12,869 nt of DNA, from assembly GCA_052436255.1 (NCBI GenBank), contig JBQVNP010000148.1, positions 1-12,869 on the forward strand, in the 5' to 3' direction. The notes beneath the pieces were generated by a model. That model had not been told where the DNA came from. It made no database searches and worked only from the letters and a program-made list of their open reading frames with translations. This document shows, one piece after another, positions 1-11,214 of this stretch (the first letter of the stretch is position 1; every line of letters begins with the position of its first letter). The position numbers and the translations under genes were made by a program. The stretch comes from Pelomonas sp052436255 (GTDB lineage: Bacteria; Pseudomonadota; Gammaproteobacteria; Burkholderiales; Burkholderiaceae_C).

Positions 1-1
1 G

Positions 2-2166
<2,165 letters not shown>

Positions 2167-2167
<1 letters not shown>

Positions 2168-5100
2168 TGGAAACCACCGCAACCCGCCGCATCGCCGAGC
2201 GCTTCTCCCGGCTGTCGGCAGAGCAGCGCCGCGTGGTGTACGAGGGCATTCGTTCCAAGGGCCTGACGCTCGACCAGTTTCCCATCCTGACGCGCGAAGA
2301 GGCAGCGAAAGACTGTTGCCACGTGTCCTTCGCGCAACTGCGCCAGTGGTTCCTGTGGCAACTCGATCCGCAGAGCACGGCCTATCACATCAGCGATGCG
2401 CTCAGGCTCACCGGCGCGCTGGACGTGGATGCGGTGCGCGCAAGCTTCCAGGCACTCGTGGAACGCCACGAATCGCTGCGCACGGTGTTTCGCTCCGATG
2501 CCGACGGATCCGCCGAGCAGGTGATCTGCGAGGACGGCGGTCTCGACTTCTCGCTGCTGGACCTGAGCCGGGAAGATGCCGATATGCGCGAAGCCATGGC
2601 CGGCGAGGCCGCGCGACGCATCGGCGGCACGCCCTTCGACCTGACGAAGGGGCCCCTCCTGAGGGTGGGCCTGATCCGTCTGGCGCCAGACGTTCATGTG
2701 CTCGTGCTGGTGATGCATCACATCGTGTCGGACGGCGGGTCGATGCAGATCATGGTGGACGAGTTCGTGGCGCAGTACCGCGCCCGCGTGCGCGGCGAGG
2801 CGGTGGCATTGCCGCCGCTGCCGATCCAGTACGCCGACTATGCGGTCTGGCAGCGGCACTGGCTGGAGGCCGGAGAGCAGGACCGCCAGCTTGCCTATTG
2901 GAAGATGCAGCTGGGCGAGACGCAGCCGGTGCTGCAGTTGCCGCTCGACCATGCCCGTCAACCCGACGCGCGCTACAGCGAGGCAAGTCATCGCATCGAA
3001 CTGCCCGCGCCGCTGGTCCGGGCACTGAACAGGCGCGTACAGGGCCAGGGTGCCACGCTGTTCATGGCGCTGCTGGGCTGCTTCCAGGCACTGCTCGCGC
3101 GCCACAGCGGCCAGGATGACATCCGCGTGGGCGTGCCGATTGCGAACCGCCATCGCGTCGAAACCGAAAGCGTGATCGGCTTCTTCGTCAACACGCAGGT
3201 GCTGCGCGGCGTGGTGGACGGACGCGCAAGCCTGTCGCAGCTGCTCGCGCAGACCCGCGAAGCGGCGCTGGGTGCGCAGATGCACCAGGACCTCCCGTTC
3301 GAGCAGCTGGTCGAGGCCTTGCAGCCCGAGCGCATCCCGAGCCTCCATCCGTTGTTCCAGGTGCTGTTCAATCACCAGCGCGCGGATTTCTCGGGGCTGA
3401 AGGGCTTGCCGGGCCTTGCATTGGAACCCTACCGCCTGCCCGGGCAGGCCGCGCAGTTCGAGTTGATGCTGGACACCGACGAGAGTCCCGACGGCCGGGT
3501 GCATGCGAAGTTCAGCTATGCACGGGAGCTGTTCGACGCCTCGACCATCGAGCGCATGGCGGGGCACTACGTGGCCCTGTTGCAGGCGCTGGCGGACCAC
3601 CCTGAACAGGCGGTGGGCGAGGTGGCGCTCCTGGGCGAGACGGAGCGTTCGCAGCTGATTGCGCGCGGCGTGAACGCGCAGCGCTACGACGACACGCAGC
3701 CCGTGCACCGCCTGTTCGAGCAGCACGCGGCGCGCAAGCCGCAAGCGGATGCACTGGTGTTCGGCGAGGAAGTGCTGAGCTACGGCGACCTGAACGCCAG
3801 GGCCAACCGCCTGGCGCACCGGCTGATCGAAATGGGCGTAGGCCCCGAGGTACGTGTCGGGATCGCGGTGGAGCGCTCCATCGAGATGATGGTGGGCATC
3901 CTGGCGATCCTGAAGGCCGGAGGCGCCTACGTGCCGCTGGACCCGGACTACCCCGTGGAGCGGTTGAGCTACATGATCGAGGACAGCGCCATCGCGCTGC
4001 TGCTGACGCAATCGCACGTTGCGGCGCGACTGCCGCTCGGCGGGTCGCTGGCCACGCTCGAACTCGACACGCTGGAGCTGCACGGGCAGCCCGCGCACGA
4101 TCCGCAGGTGGCGCTGCACGGCGAGAGCCTGGCGTACCTGATCTACACCTCCGGCTCGACCGGGCGGCCCAAGGGAGTGGGCATCGCGCACCGGGCGCTG
4201 GTGCAGCACGCGCAGGAGTCGGTGCGCTTCTTCGGCCTCGTGCCCACGGACCGGATGCTGCAGTTCTCGACGCTGAACTTCGACGGATTCGTCGAGCAGA
4301 CCTTCCCGCCGCTGGTGGCCGGAGCGGCGATCGTGCTGCGCGGGCCGCAGCTGTGGGACAGCGAGACCTTCTACCGCGAGCTGATCGGCAAGCGCATCAG
4401 CGTGGCCGACCTGACCACCGCGTACTGGCTGCTGCTGGCGCAGGACTTCGCACGGCACGGCACGCGCACCTACGGAGCGCTGCGCCAGGTCCATGCGGGC
4501 GGCGAGGCGATGCCGCCCGAAGGGCTCAATGCGTGGCGCAAGGCGGGGCTGGCGGGAGTCACGCTGCTGAACACCTACGGGCCGACGGAGGCGACGGTCA
4601 CCGCGTCGATCCTGGACTGCGCGGCCTACCTGGAGGAGGGCCACGAGCAGCCGCAGCGCATGCCGATCGGCACGCCGCTGGCGGGGCGCGCGCTGCGCGT
4701 GGTGGGAGGCGACCTCGGGCTGGTGCCGCAAGGGGCGGCGGGGGAGCTGTGCATCGGAGGGGAGCTGCTCGCGCGCGGGTACCTGGGTCGTCCTGGCCTG
4801 AGTGCGGAGCGCTTCGTGGCCGACCCGTTCGGCGAGGCGGGTGGCCGGCTGTATCGCACGGGCGACCTGGTGCGGTGGAACACGCAGGGGCAGCTGGAGT
4901 ACCTCGGGCGCATCGACCATCAGGTGAAGATCCGGGGGTTCCGGGTGGAGCTGGGGGAGATAGAGGCGGGGCTGCAGGCGCAGCCGGAGGTGCGCGTGGC
5001 GGTGGTGGTTGCGAGCGAAGGGCCTTCGGGGGTGCGCCTGGTGGGGTATGTGTCGGGCAGCGGGATCGACACGGTGCAGCTGCGCCAGAGGCTGGGCGAG

Positions 5101-6297
5101 AAGCTGCCCGACTACATGGTGCCCGCGGCGCTGGTGGTGCTGGAGGCGTTGCCGCTGAATGCGAACGGCAAGGTCGACCGCAAGGCCCTGCCGGCTGCGC
5201 AGTTCTCCAGCGAACAGGCGGACGACGAGCCGCGCAGCGCGGAAGAAGGTGCGGTGGAACGAGGACTGGCCGCGATCTGGGCGCAGGTGCTCGGTGTGCC
5301 GCGCGTGGGTCGCCACGACAACTTCTTCGAGCTCGGCGGCGATTCGCTCGTGGCGCTCAAGCTGCTGGCTCGCATCAACAAGTCCCGCGCGTTGAGTGTG
5401 CAGATCTCGCTGCAGGACCTGCTCGAGAAGCAGACCATCGCCAAGCTGGTGGCGCTGCTGGATATCGGCGCTGCGCCAGAGCCCGTTCAGCTGCTGAACG
5501 CGTATGAGGGGCCGGCAGGGGCGATGCCGCTGTTCTGCGTGCCGCCCGCGCGACGCCGACCCATCGACTACCGGCCTCTGGCGCGCCACCTGGAAGACGC
5601 GCACCCCGTCTACGGCCTGTGCTACACGGACGACATAGCCGGGCTGGAGTCCATCGAACAGATGGCGCGTTTCTACGTCGGCGCGATCCGCAAGATGGGG
5701 CTCCAAGGCGCTGTCGGCATCGTCGGCTGGTCGCTGGGTTCGGTGGTCGCGGTACACGTCGCGCACCTGCTGGAGCAGGACGGCGTTGAAGTCGCTTTCC
5801 TCGGCATGGTCGACAGTTTCCTGCTCGACGAGACCTTCGATTCGAACGCCTGGTACAAGGACTTCCGCGACTTCGTCCGGGACGCGGCCAACGGGAGCAT
5901 GAGCCCGGAGGCCATCCAGGCGATGCTCGACAGCTTCGAATTCATCCGCTCAGCCTCCGACGAGACTGTGCGCGATGCGGTCGAGGAGATCGTGGCGGCC
6001 GCGGGTATCGGCGTGAAGCCCTCCGACATCTTCGACGGGATCGTCGGAACCCGGCGCGTGAATGCGATCACCGAAAAGATCGCCGCATTCCCGCGCCTGA
6101 AGGTGGCGCCGCATTTCTGGTGGAAGAAGGACAGGGCGGCCAGGGACAAGGTCGCGCTCCTGTCGCAGTTCGACGGCGAACCGCGTGTTTCCATGGAGCT
6201 GGATGCGGATCATCAGGGCATCGTGCACAACGCAGCGCTGTTGCGCCATGTGCATGCGGCCATGAGCGAGGCGCAGGAGATGGCCGGCGTGCACTGA
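2167..6297 (+). CDS. Terminal non-ribosomal peptide synthetase, C-A-PCP-TE
   Basis: 1376 residues. After a short helical N-terminus comes a condensation domain (about 50-480) with its catalytic motif HHIVSDG at 184-190, which looks like the LCL type. The adenylation domain (about 510-1000) has A3 YTSGSTGRPKG at 660-670 and A5 NTYGPTEAT from 802. The carrier domain has LGGDSL with Ser 1060. The type I thioesterase (about 1105-1370) has GWSLG (Ser 1189), a likely Asp 1216 and a likely His 1349. The pocket read by eye is D-G-E-D-H-G-T-V-T plus Lys. The acidic pair E/D suggests a basic side chain; from memory it resembles a code reported for lysine, and ornithine is the main alternative. This is the last step of assembly: it adds one residue after Thr and releases the peptide by hydrolysis or cyclisation. 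The TE start is unusual: PPARRR at 1126-1131 stands where the glycine-containing oxyanion segment is expected. The gene is coupled to the upstream NRPS by TGATG. Confidence 0.96.
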
Positions 6298-6303
6298 AGG
6301 CAG

Positions 6304-6371
6304 GGCGGCGCGGCAGCGCACGCCGCCGGGGGCAGAAAGGATGCCCCCGGACCCCCCGCATTGCGCGGGGG
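6304..6371. terminator. Cluster of GC-rich hairpins between convergent genes
   Basis: Three perfect inverted repeats are packed into the 87-base gap between the NRPS stop and the receptor stop. Arms 6304-6310/6321-6327 are 7 bp, arms 6326-6333/6343-6350 are 8 bp with a 9-base loop, and arms 6353-6359/6365-6371 are 7 bp with a 5-base loop. The first two overlap slightly and would compete. None is followed by a clear T-run on either strand. A bidirectional terminator is the natural role from position, but it would be atypical for intrinsic termination. Confidence 0.5.
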
Positions 6372-6384
6372 AGGGTGCGGCATG

Positions 6385-8766
6385 TCAGAACTTGTAGCGG
6401 GCCGTCAGGGTGGCCGAGCGCCGGGTGCCCTGATAGCACTCGCCGTGGTAGCAGATCGTGTTGTACTTCTTGTCCGCCAGGTTGCTGATATTGAGTGCGA
6501 AGCGCCACGGGCCGCGTTCGTAGTGCACGGCCGCGTCGAGAAGTGTCACGCCGCTTTGAGCCGTGGTGTTGTGCTCGTCGTTCTGGCGTTTGCCGATGTA
6601 GCGCACGCCGCCGCCGAATCCCAGGCCGTTGCCCAGCAGGTAGTCGAGCCACAGGGAGGCGGATTGCTTGGGCACGAGCGGCGGAATCTTGCCGATTTCG
6701 TCCGGATCGGCGCTGTTGAGCACCTTCATGTCCAGCCAGGTGTAGGCGGCGGCAAGGTTCAGGCCCGGTGCGATCTCGCCCTTGGCTTCCAGCTCGATGC
6801 CGCGGGAGCGCTGCCTGCCGATCTGGCGTCCCTCGCCGGTCGTCGGGTCGTAGGTCACCACGTTGGTCTTGCGCAGATCGAAGGCCGCGGCGGTGAACAT
6901 GGTGCGCGTACCCACGGGCTGGTACTTGACGCCGACCTCGACCTGCTTGCCGCGGCTCGGCTCGAAGGGGACGCTGTTCGCGTCGACACCGCTGTTGGGC
7001 AGGAAGGACGTGACATAGCTGATGTAGGGCGCCCAGCCGTTGCCGACCAGGTAGCTCAGGCCGGCCCGGCCACTGAATGCGCTGTCCGATTGCCGGGTAT
7101 GGGTCGTGTTCAGGTAGTCGTCGGTGATCTGGCGAACGCTGTCGTGGCGCCCGCCGAGAGTGACGACCCAGTTCTCGCCGAACTTGATCTGGTCCTGGGC
7201 ATAGAAGCCGGTCTGGCGCGTCGACTGGGCCAGATTGCTCAACGGCCTGGTGGGCATCGTCACGGCCTGGCCGTAGACGGGCGCGAACAGGTCGAGGTCG
7301 GGGGCCGCGCCGACGAAGCGCCGCTGCTTGCCCTTCTGGTCGCTGAAGTCGACGCCCAGCAGCAAGGTGTGCTGGACGGAGCCGTACTGCAGCTTGCCCT
7401 GCACATTGGTGTCGAGCGCCGCCAGGTTCACGGGGTCGTTCCAGGTCCTGGCGATGCGGGAGAGCGTGTGCTGGTCTTCTCCGAGGGTGTCGGCCCAGAC
7501 CACGCGCCTGCTCATGGCGATCTGGCTGTAGCGGAAGTTCTGGCGCAGGGTCCAGGTGTCGTTCAGGGCCGTCTCGAAGCGGTAGCCGACGGCGCTCGAC
7601 GTCTGCTTGAGCTGGCCGAAGCTGTAGTCACCCACCTTGATGGGGTAGAGAACGTAGTCCCGGGTGAGGAAGTAGGGGTCTTCGCCCGTGTTGTTCCTGA
7701 GGTACTCGCCGAAGACCGTCAACGAGGTCGTCGCGTTGGGCTGCCACCGCAAGGACGGTGCGATGTATGAGCGCGTGTGGTTCAGCTTGCGGCCGTCGGG
7801 GTACCGGTCCTGGTCGTTGCTGTCGAGGCCCACGCCGATGAGGCGGTAGCTCAGGTCGGTGTTGTTGCCGATCTGGTCGCCCAGGTCGAACGCCAGCTGC
7901 TTGCGCTGGAAGCTGCCGTACTGGAGCTCGATCTCGCGCACCCGTTCGCCGGGCTCCTTGCTCACGCGGTTGACGATGCCGCCCGCATCCGCCTTGCCGA
8001 AGACCATCGATGCCGGGCCGCGCAGCACTTCCACGCGCTCCAGGGCATAGGGTTCGGTCAGGTAGTAGGTGGGGAGGAACGCCGGCTGGCCGAGCCCGTC
8101 CCGGTAGATGCCGGTGACGCCGGCGTCGAAGCCTCGCAGCAGGATGTATTCCCAGCCACGGTTGTCGGGACCATAGGTGTTCGTCGTGACGCCTGGCGTG
8201 TAGCGCACGGCATCCATGACATCCTGCGTGCCGCGCGCGTCCATCTCCGCGCGGCCGATGATGGAGATCGATTGCGGCACCTCGAGCACCGGCGTGTCCG
8301 TCTTGGTGGCGGTAGCGGTACGGCGTGCGACATAGCCGTTGACCGGTCCGGTGGGGGACTCTTCAGCGCTGGCTGTCACCTGCACTGCGGGCAGGGTGCC
8401 CTGGGCGCCGGAAAGGCCGGTGGTCCGGCGGATCGCGAAGCCGCCGTTGGCCGTGCGCGTGGCTTCGAGCGAGGAGCCCGCAAGCATCTGGCTCAGGGCC
8501 TGGTCGACCGTCAGCCGGCCTTCCACGGCGCGCGAACTGGTGCCGGCGACCACGTCGCCAGCGGCAAACACCTGCACGCCGGTCTGGCGCGAGAACTCGT
8601 TCAGCGCCGCCCCGAGCGCCTGCGACGGCACGTTCACGTTGAATGTCTGGGCGACGGCCAGGCCGGAAGCCTGTGCCGAAGCCAGCGGTGTCCAGACGGT
8701 GAGAACGGAACCGAACGCCGCGGCGAGCGCGGCGTTCAGCAGATGTTGACGAGGCAGGGGACGCAT
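6385..8766 (-). CDS. TonB-dependent ferric-siderophore receptor, transducer type (STN domain)
   Basis: 793 residues from the chosen ATG at 8766. An in-frame ATG at 8802 would add 12 residues, but it has no ribosome site and spoils the signal peptide. The signal peptide is basic then hydrophobic, with cleavage likely after ASA at residues 29-31. Residues about 42-113 form the short secretin/TonB N-terminal (STN) domain found in receptors that signal to an anti-sigma factor. PAVQVTA (126-132) is a TonB-box-like stretch. The plug is about 157-270, with the hallmark VEVLRGPASMVFGKADAGG. The rest is the beta barrel, ending in aromatic Phe (ARYKF) as expected for outer membrane insertion; a Cys pair (CYHGEC) near the end is typical of siderophore receptors. 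It imports the ferric siderophore and probably reports its presence. It is convergent with the NRPS genes and lies 164 bases downstream of the monooxygenase, so it may have its own promoter. Confidence 0.95.
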   Translation of the reverse strand: MRPLPRQHLLNAALAAAFGSVLTVWTPLASAQASGLAVAQTFNVNVPSQALGAALNEFSRQTGVQVFAAGDVVAGTSSRAVEGRLTVDQALSQMLAGSSLEATRTANGGFAIRRTTGLSGAQGTLPAVQVTASAEESPTGPVNGYVARRTATATKTDTPVLEVPQSISIIGRAEMDARGTQDVMDAVRYTPGVTTNTYGPDNRGWEYILLRGFDAGVTGIYRDGLGQPAFLPTYYLTEPYALERVEVLRGPASMVFGKADAGGIVNRVSKEPGERVREIELQYGSFQRKQLAFDLGDQIGNNTDLSYRLIGVGLDSNDQDRYPDGRKLNHTRSYIAPSLRWQPNATTSLTVFGEYLRNNTGEDPYFLTRDYVLYPIKVGDYSFGQLKQTSSAVGYRFETALNDTWTLRQNFRYSQIAMSRRVVWADTLGEDQHTLSRIARTWNDPVNLAALDTNVQGKLQYGSVQHTLLLGVDFSDQKGKQRRFVGAAPDLDLFAPVYGQAVTMPTRPLSNLAQSTRQTGFYAQDQIKFGENWVVTLGGRHDSVRQITDDYLNTTHTRQSDSAFSGRAGLSYLVGNGWAPYISYVTSFLPNSGVDANSVPFEPSRGKQVEVGVKYQPVGTRTMFTAAAFDLRKTNVVTYDPTTGEGRQIGRQRSRGIELEAKGEIAPGLNLAAAYTWLDMKVLNSADPDEIGKIPPLVPKQSASLWLDYLLGNGLGFGGGVRYIGKRQNDEHNTTAQSGVTLLDAAVHYERGPWRFALNISNLADKKYNTICYHGECYQGTRRSATLTARYKF

Positions 8767-8776
8767 AAAAGAGCAA

Positions 8777-8780
8777 CTCC
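8777..8780 (-). promoter_or_regulatory. Ribosome binding site for the TonB receptor
   Basis: On the minus strand GGAG sits 10 bases before ATG 8766. No comparable site precedes the upstream ATG at 8802, which decides the start in favour of 8766. Confidence 0.6.
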
Positions 8781-8882
8781 AGTTTTTTGAATTACGACGC
8801 ATTCACATTCAGGTGCGGAGGCCGGCCCAACTTCCGGTCTTTGGCGCATCTGTAAGTAAGACGTTCGAACTCATCAAACAGA

Positions 8883-8912
8883 GACACCCCGTGTCGAACT
8901 TTCTTCGATGCC
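8883..8912 (-). promoter_or_regulatory. Weak candidate ECF-type promoter for the TonB receptor
   Basis: Minus strand reads GGCATCGAAG, then 16 bases, then TGTC. This is a degraded version of the GCATGAAC-N16-CGTC motif seen three times elsewhere in the window. It would leave a leader of about 110 bases before the receptor start. A small 5-bp inverted repeat (8917-8921/8925-8929) between this site and the monooxygenase stop has no T-run and is not convincing as a terminator. Confidence 0.2.
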
Positions 8913-8930
8913 GTTGCCCGGCGTCCGGGT

Positions 8931-10232
8931 TCAGGTCTGGATCGCCTCGGGTTCCGGCCTCAGGTGCAGCGGGGTGCCGCCGGGCGTGGCCAGCAGGGCA
9001 CTGCCGATTTCGCCGGTTCGCACCGACGTGACCGACAGGAGCGTGTCGCTCAGGCCGTGCGAATCCTCGCAGGCGCCCTGCAGGTAGATGGCGGGATGGA
9101 AGTCGGGCCTGGCCTGCACGCGGTAGTAACGATCGACCGTGCAGTCGCCGAGGTAGTCGGCCAGAGGCGAGAGCAGTGCCTTGTGGTGCTCCCGCACGTA
9201 GCCCGTGGCGAGTACCACGGCGTCGTAGCGCACCGTGTGCTCCCGCTGGGCATTCTGGTCCCACAGCGTGAGATGCACGCCGGCGCCGTCGGCGGCCACG
9301 TTGCGGATGTCGTGGCGACGCAGGAAGCGCAGGCGGTTGTCGCCGGCCACGCGCTGCTGGTAGAAGGCCTTGTAGATCTGCTGGATCAGCTCCAGGTCGG
9401 CTACCGCGTAGTTGGTATGCCAGAACTCGTCGAGCAGCGCGGCGCGTTCTTCCTCGGAGCGGCTGAATGTGTAGTCGGTGAACTCGGCGTTGAAGATCTC
9501 GTTCACGAAGGGGCTGTCGTCGGCCGGGCGGATCGACCGGGCGCGCGTGATGAGGTCGACCTGCGGTGCGCCGGGGCGGCCCTGCAGATCCATGAAGATC
9601 TCGGCGGCGCTTTGCCCTGCGCCGACCACGGCGACGCGGCGAGCATCCGGAAGCTGCGCTATGTCCTGCAGGTAGCTGCTCGAGTGAAGGACGCGGGGGT
9701 CGTTGCGCAGGTGGCGGAAGCCGTCGGGAATGTTCGCCGTGCCTCCGATGCTGACCACGAGGTTGCGCGTGAGGCGCTCGATCAGCTTGCCCGCATGGTT
9801 GCGCGAGCGCACGCGCAGCAGTGCCACTTCACCGCCCTTTTCTTCGGGCAGGACCTCGAACACCTCCTCGCCGTAGGCGCAGGCATCCTCGAATTGCTCG
9901 GCGGCCCACGAGAGGTAGTCGTTGAATTCGTGGCGACTGGGGAAGAAGCTCTTCAGGTTGACGAAGTCGGTCAGCCGGCCCTTTTCGTGCAGATAGTTGA
10001 TGAAGGTGAAGCGGCTGGTCGGGTTGCGCAGCGTGGCGAGGTCCTTCAGGAAGGAAATCTGCATGTGCGCGTGGTCCAGCAGCATGTGCGGATGCCAGGC
10101 GAAGCTCAGCTGCTTCTCGATGAACAGCGCGTCGAGCGGCCTGCCGGCATGGCGCTTTTCCTCGAGCGCGATGGCCAGGGCGATGTTGGACGGGCCGAAC
10201 CCGATCCCGACCAGATCATGGACGTGTGGCAT
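8931..10232 (-). CDS. pvdA: L-ornithine N5-monooxygenase (PvdA-like)
   Basis: 433 residues, the usual size of the FAD- and NADPH-dependent ornithine/lysine N-hydroxylases. The FAD motif GIGFGPSN is at 9-16 at the very N-terminus, and the family segment QISFLKDLATLRNPTSRF begins at 58. The NADPH motif GAGQSAAE is at 204-211, ATGY at 342-345, and the C-terminal family motif GLSDTLLSVTSVR starts at 393. It hydroxylates the side-chain amine of L-ornithine, making the first half of a hydroxamate iron ligand; the formyltransferase next door supplies the acyl group. AGGAG at 10243-10247 lies 10 bases before the ATG and supports the start. The gene follows the formyltransferase by 92 bases, a gap that holds a promoter-like motif. 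A lysine hydroxylase is the alternative; pairing with a PvdF-like enzyme favours ornithine. Confidence 0.93.
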   Translation of the reverse strand: MPHVHDLVGIGFGPSNIALAIALEEKRHAGRPLDALFIEKQLSFAWHPHMLLDHAHMQISFLKDLATLRNPTSRFTFINYLHEKGRLTDFVNLKSFFPSRHEFNDYLSWAAEQFEDACAYGEEVFEVLPEEKGGEVALLRVRSRNHAGKLIERLTRNLVVSIGGTANIPDGFRHLRNDPRVLHSSSYLQDIAQLPDARRVAVVGAGQSAAEIFMDLQGRPGAPQVDLITRARSIRPADDSPFVNEIFNAEFTDYTFSRSEEERAALLDEFWHTNYAVADLELIQQIYKAFYQQRVAGDNRLRFLRRHDIRNVAADGAGVHLTLWDQNAQREHTVRYDAVVLATGYVREHHKALLSPLADYLGDCTVDRYYRVQARPDFHPAIYLQGACEDSHGLSDTLLSVTSVRTGEIGSALLATPGGTPLHLRPEPEAIQT

Positions 10233-10302
10233 TGGAAATCAACTCCTGTGGTGGAAGGCGGCGAGTCGCGCGCGGCGGTCTGCCCTGGGCCGTGTGTAGG
10301 AA

Positions 10303-10330
10303 GACGCTCGGCGGCGCGGGATGTTCATGC
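10303..10330 (-). promoter_or_regulatory. Candidate ECF-type promoter upstream of the ornithine monooxygenase
   Basis: Minus strand GCATGAACA (10330-10322), with GAAC and CGTC (10306-10303) separated by 16 bases. The TGA within GCATGAAC is the stop codon of the formyltransferase gene. The same two blocks at the same spacing occur twice in the region 12041-12114. Transcription would begin near 10296, leaving a leader of about 60 bases. The motif is seen directly; the promoter role is inferred from the general ECF pattern (-35 GAAC, -10 CGTC, 16-bp spacer). Confidence 0.5.
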
Positions 10331-11161
10331 GTCCACGGTCTCGGCCATCAGGGCCAGGCCCTGGTGGAGCGCCGGGAAAAGGCTGCGATTGAAGTTGTTC
10401 CAGCGCAGCTCGAGGATGGTGTCCGTGGGGTCGATGTCGGTGTCCAGCACGTCGAATATGACTTCGCCGGAATCGATGCCGGTGTCCACGTAGTGGAAGG
10501 AGGCTCCGGTCTTCAGTACCGGTTCGATCGTCACCGTCTCGCGCGTGTGCCAGTCGATCACCCGCTGGCCCTTGGCCCCGTACAAGGCGTCGAGCGTGGC
10601 CCAGGCGCCGCGGCGCTCGAAGGGCGACTCCAGTCGCGTGATGCCCGGATGGATGTTCACGATCCGGCGGAAGAAAGGGCTTTCGGGGCGCGCCAGCTGG
10701 TCGAGGATCACAAGCAGGCCATCGAGCACGACGAGGTCGGCTTCCAGCGCAGTGAGCCGATCGAGCAGGCGCTGTTCGAACTCCTTCTTCCCGGTTGCGC
10801 GCGCGGCGGCCGCGTCCAGCGGCAGCCGCCGGTAGGTCGAGGGCACGTTGTGGAAGATGTCGTTGACCCGGCGGCCCTGCACCTGCAGTTCGCCCGGGTA
10901 GATCCATCGGCGGGCCGGATCGAAGCCGAACCCGTAGTCCTGCAGTGCCTGGCGGTCGCGCGGCGATTCTTCGTCGTCGTCGAAGAGCACGGCTTCCAGC
11001 GAGTAGGCATCGCCCAGCGGCGTGCGGTCGAGCGCTTCGGCCAGGTACTCCAGCGGAGATTTCATGTAGCGCTGCCCGCCCTTGTAGTCGATGTACTGGC
11101 CGGCCTTGTCGGCCGCCGCATTCCTCAGGGACATGATGTAGACGAGTCTTGCCTTGGACAT
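10325..11161 (-). CDS. pvdF: N5-hydroxyornithine formyltransferase (PvdF-like)
   Basis: 278 residues, close to the usual size of Pseudomonas PvdF. The N-terminus (YIMSLRNAAADKAGQYI, then KGGQRYMKSPLEYL) is recognisably that of PvdF. The formyltransferase catalytic set is visible as Asn 169 and His 171 in VNIHPG and Asp 230 in DTGIDSGEV, the geometry seen in N10-formyltetrahydrofolate-dependent formyltransferases. It transfers a formyl group to N5-hydroxyornithine, completing a hydroxamate building block in the cytoplasm. The reading frame stays open well upstream, but the family N-terminus begins at ATG 11161, so I start there; no clear Shine-Dalgarno precedes it. It lies between the fhuF-like gene (53-base gap) and the monooxygenase (92-base gap), probably co-transcribed with the former. 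Confidence 0.92.
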   Translation of the reverse strand: MSKARLVYIMSLRNAAADKAGQYIDYKGGQRYMKSPLEYLAEALDRTPLGDAYSLEAVLFDDDEESPRDRQALQDYGFGFDPARRWIYPGELQVQGRRVNDIFHNVPSTYRRLPLDAAAARATGKKEFEQRLLDRLTALEADLVVLDGLLVILDQLARPESPFFRRIVNIHPGITRLESPFERRGAWATLDALYGAKGQRVIDWHTRETVTIEPVLKTGASFHYVDTGIDSGEVIFDVLDTDIDPTDTILELRWNNFNRSLFPALHQGLALMAETVDA

Positions 11162-11173
11162 GGTGATGCGCTC

Positions 11174-11212
11174 GGGTAGTGGGTGAAAGAAGTGAGTGAT
11201 GTGATGTGGTGG
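11174..11212 (-). other. G-free, C-rich leader between fhuF-like and formyltransferase genes
   Basis: On the minus strand these 39 bases contain no G and about half C, with CATCACATCACTCAC-type repeats. They fill most of the 53-base gap before the formyltransferase gene. Such an RNA would be largely unstructured. It could serve as a Rho-loading site or as an open ribosome landing site for a gene that lacks a clear Shine-Dalgarno. The composition is seen directly; the function is a guess. Confidence 0.3.
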
Positions 11213-11214
11213 CG

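Noticed and set aside
6361..8790. Two long plus-strand open frames (6361-7770 and 7777-8790) opposite the TonB receptor
   Set aside because: Valine/alanine/glycine-rich shadow translations of a clearly coding receptor gene; no motifs and no ribosome sites.
8787..8810. AT-richer stretch with TGAAT/ATTCA repeats before the receptor as a Fur box
   Set aside because: It does not approach the 19-bp GATAATGATAATCATTATC consensus; only short 5-base arms match each other.
8917..8929. Short hairpin (5-bp arms, 3-base loop) just after the monooxygenase stop as a terminator
   Set aside because: Arms are short and no T-run follows on the minus strand; such repeats are common by chance at this GC content.
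8964..10493. A 509-codon plus-strand open frame opposite the ornithine monooxygenase
   Set aside because: Antisense shadow that also crosses the intergenic gap; the minus-strand protein has all expected FAD and NADPH motifs.
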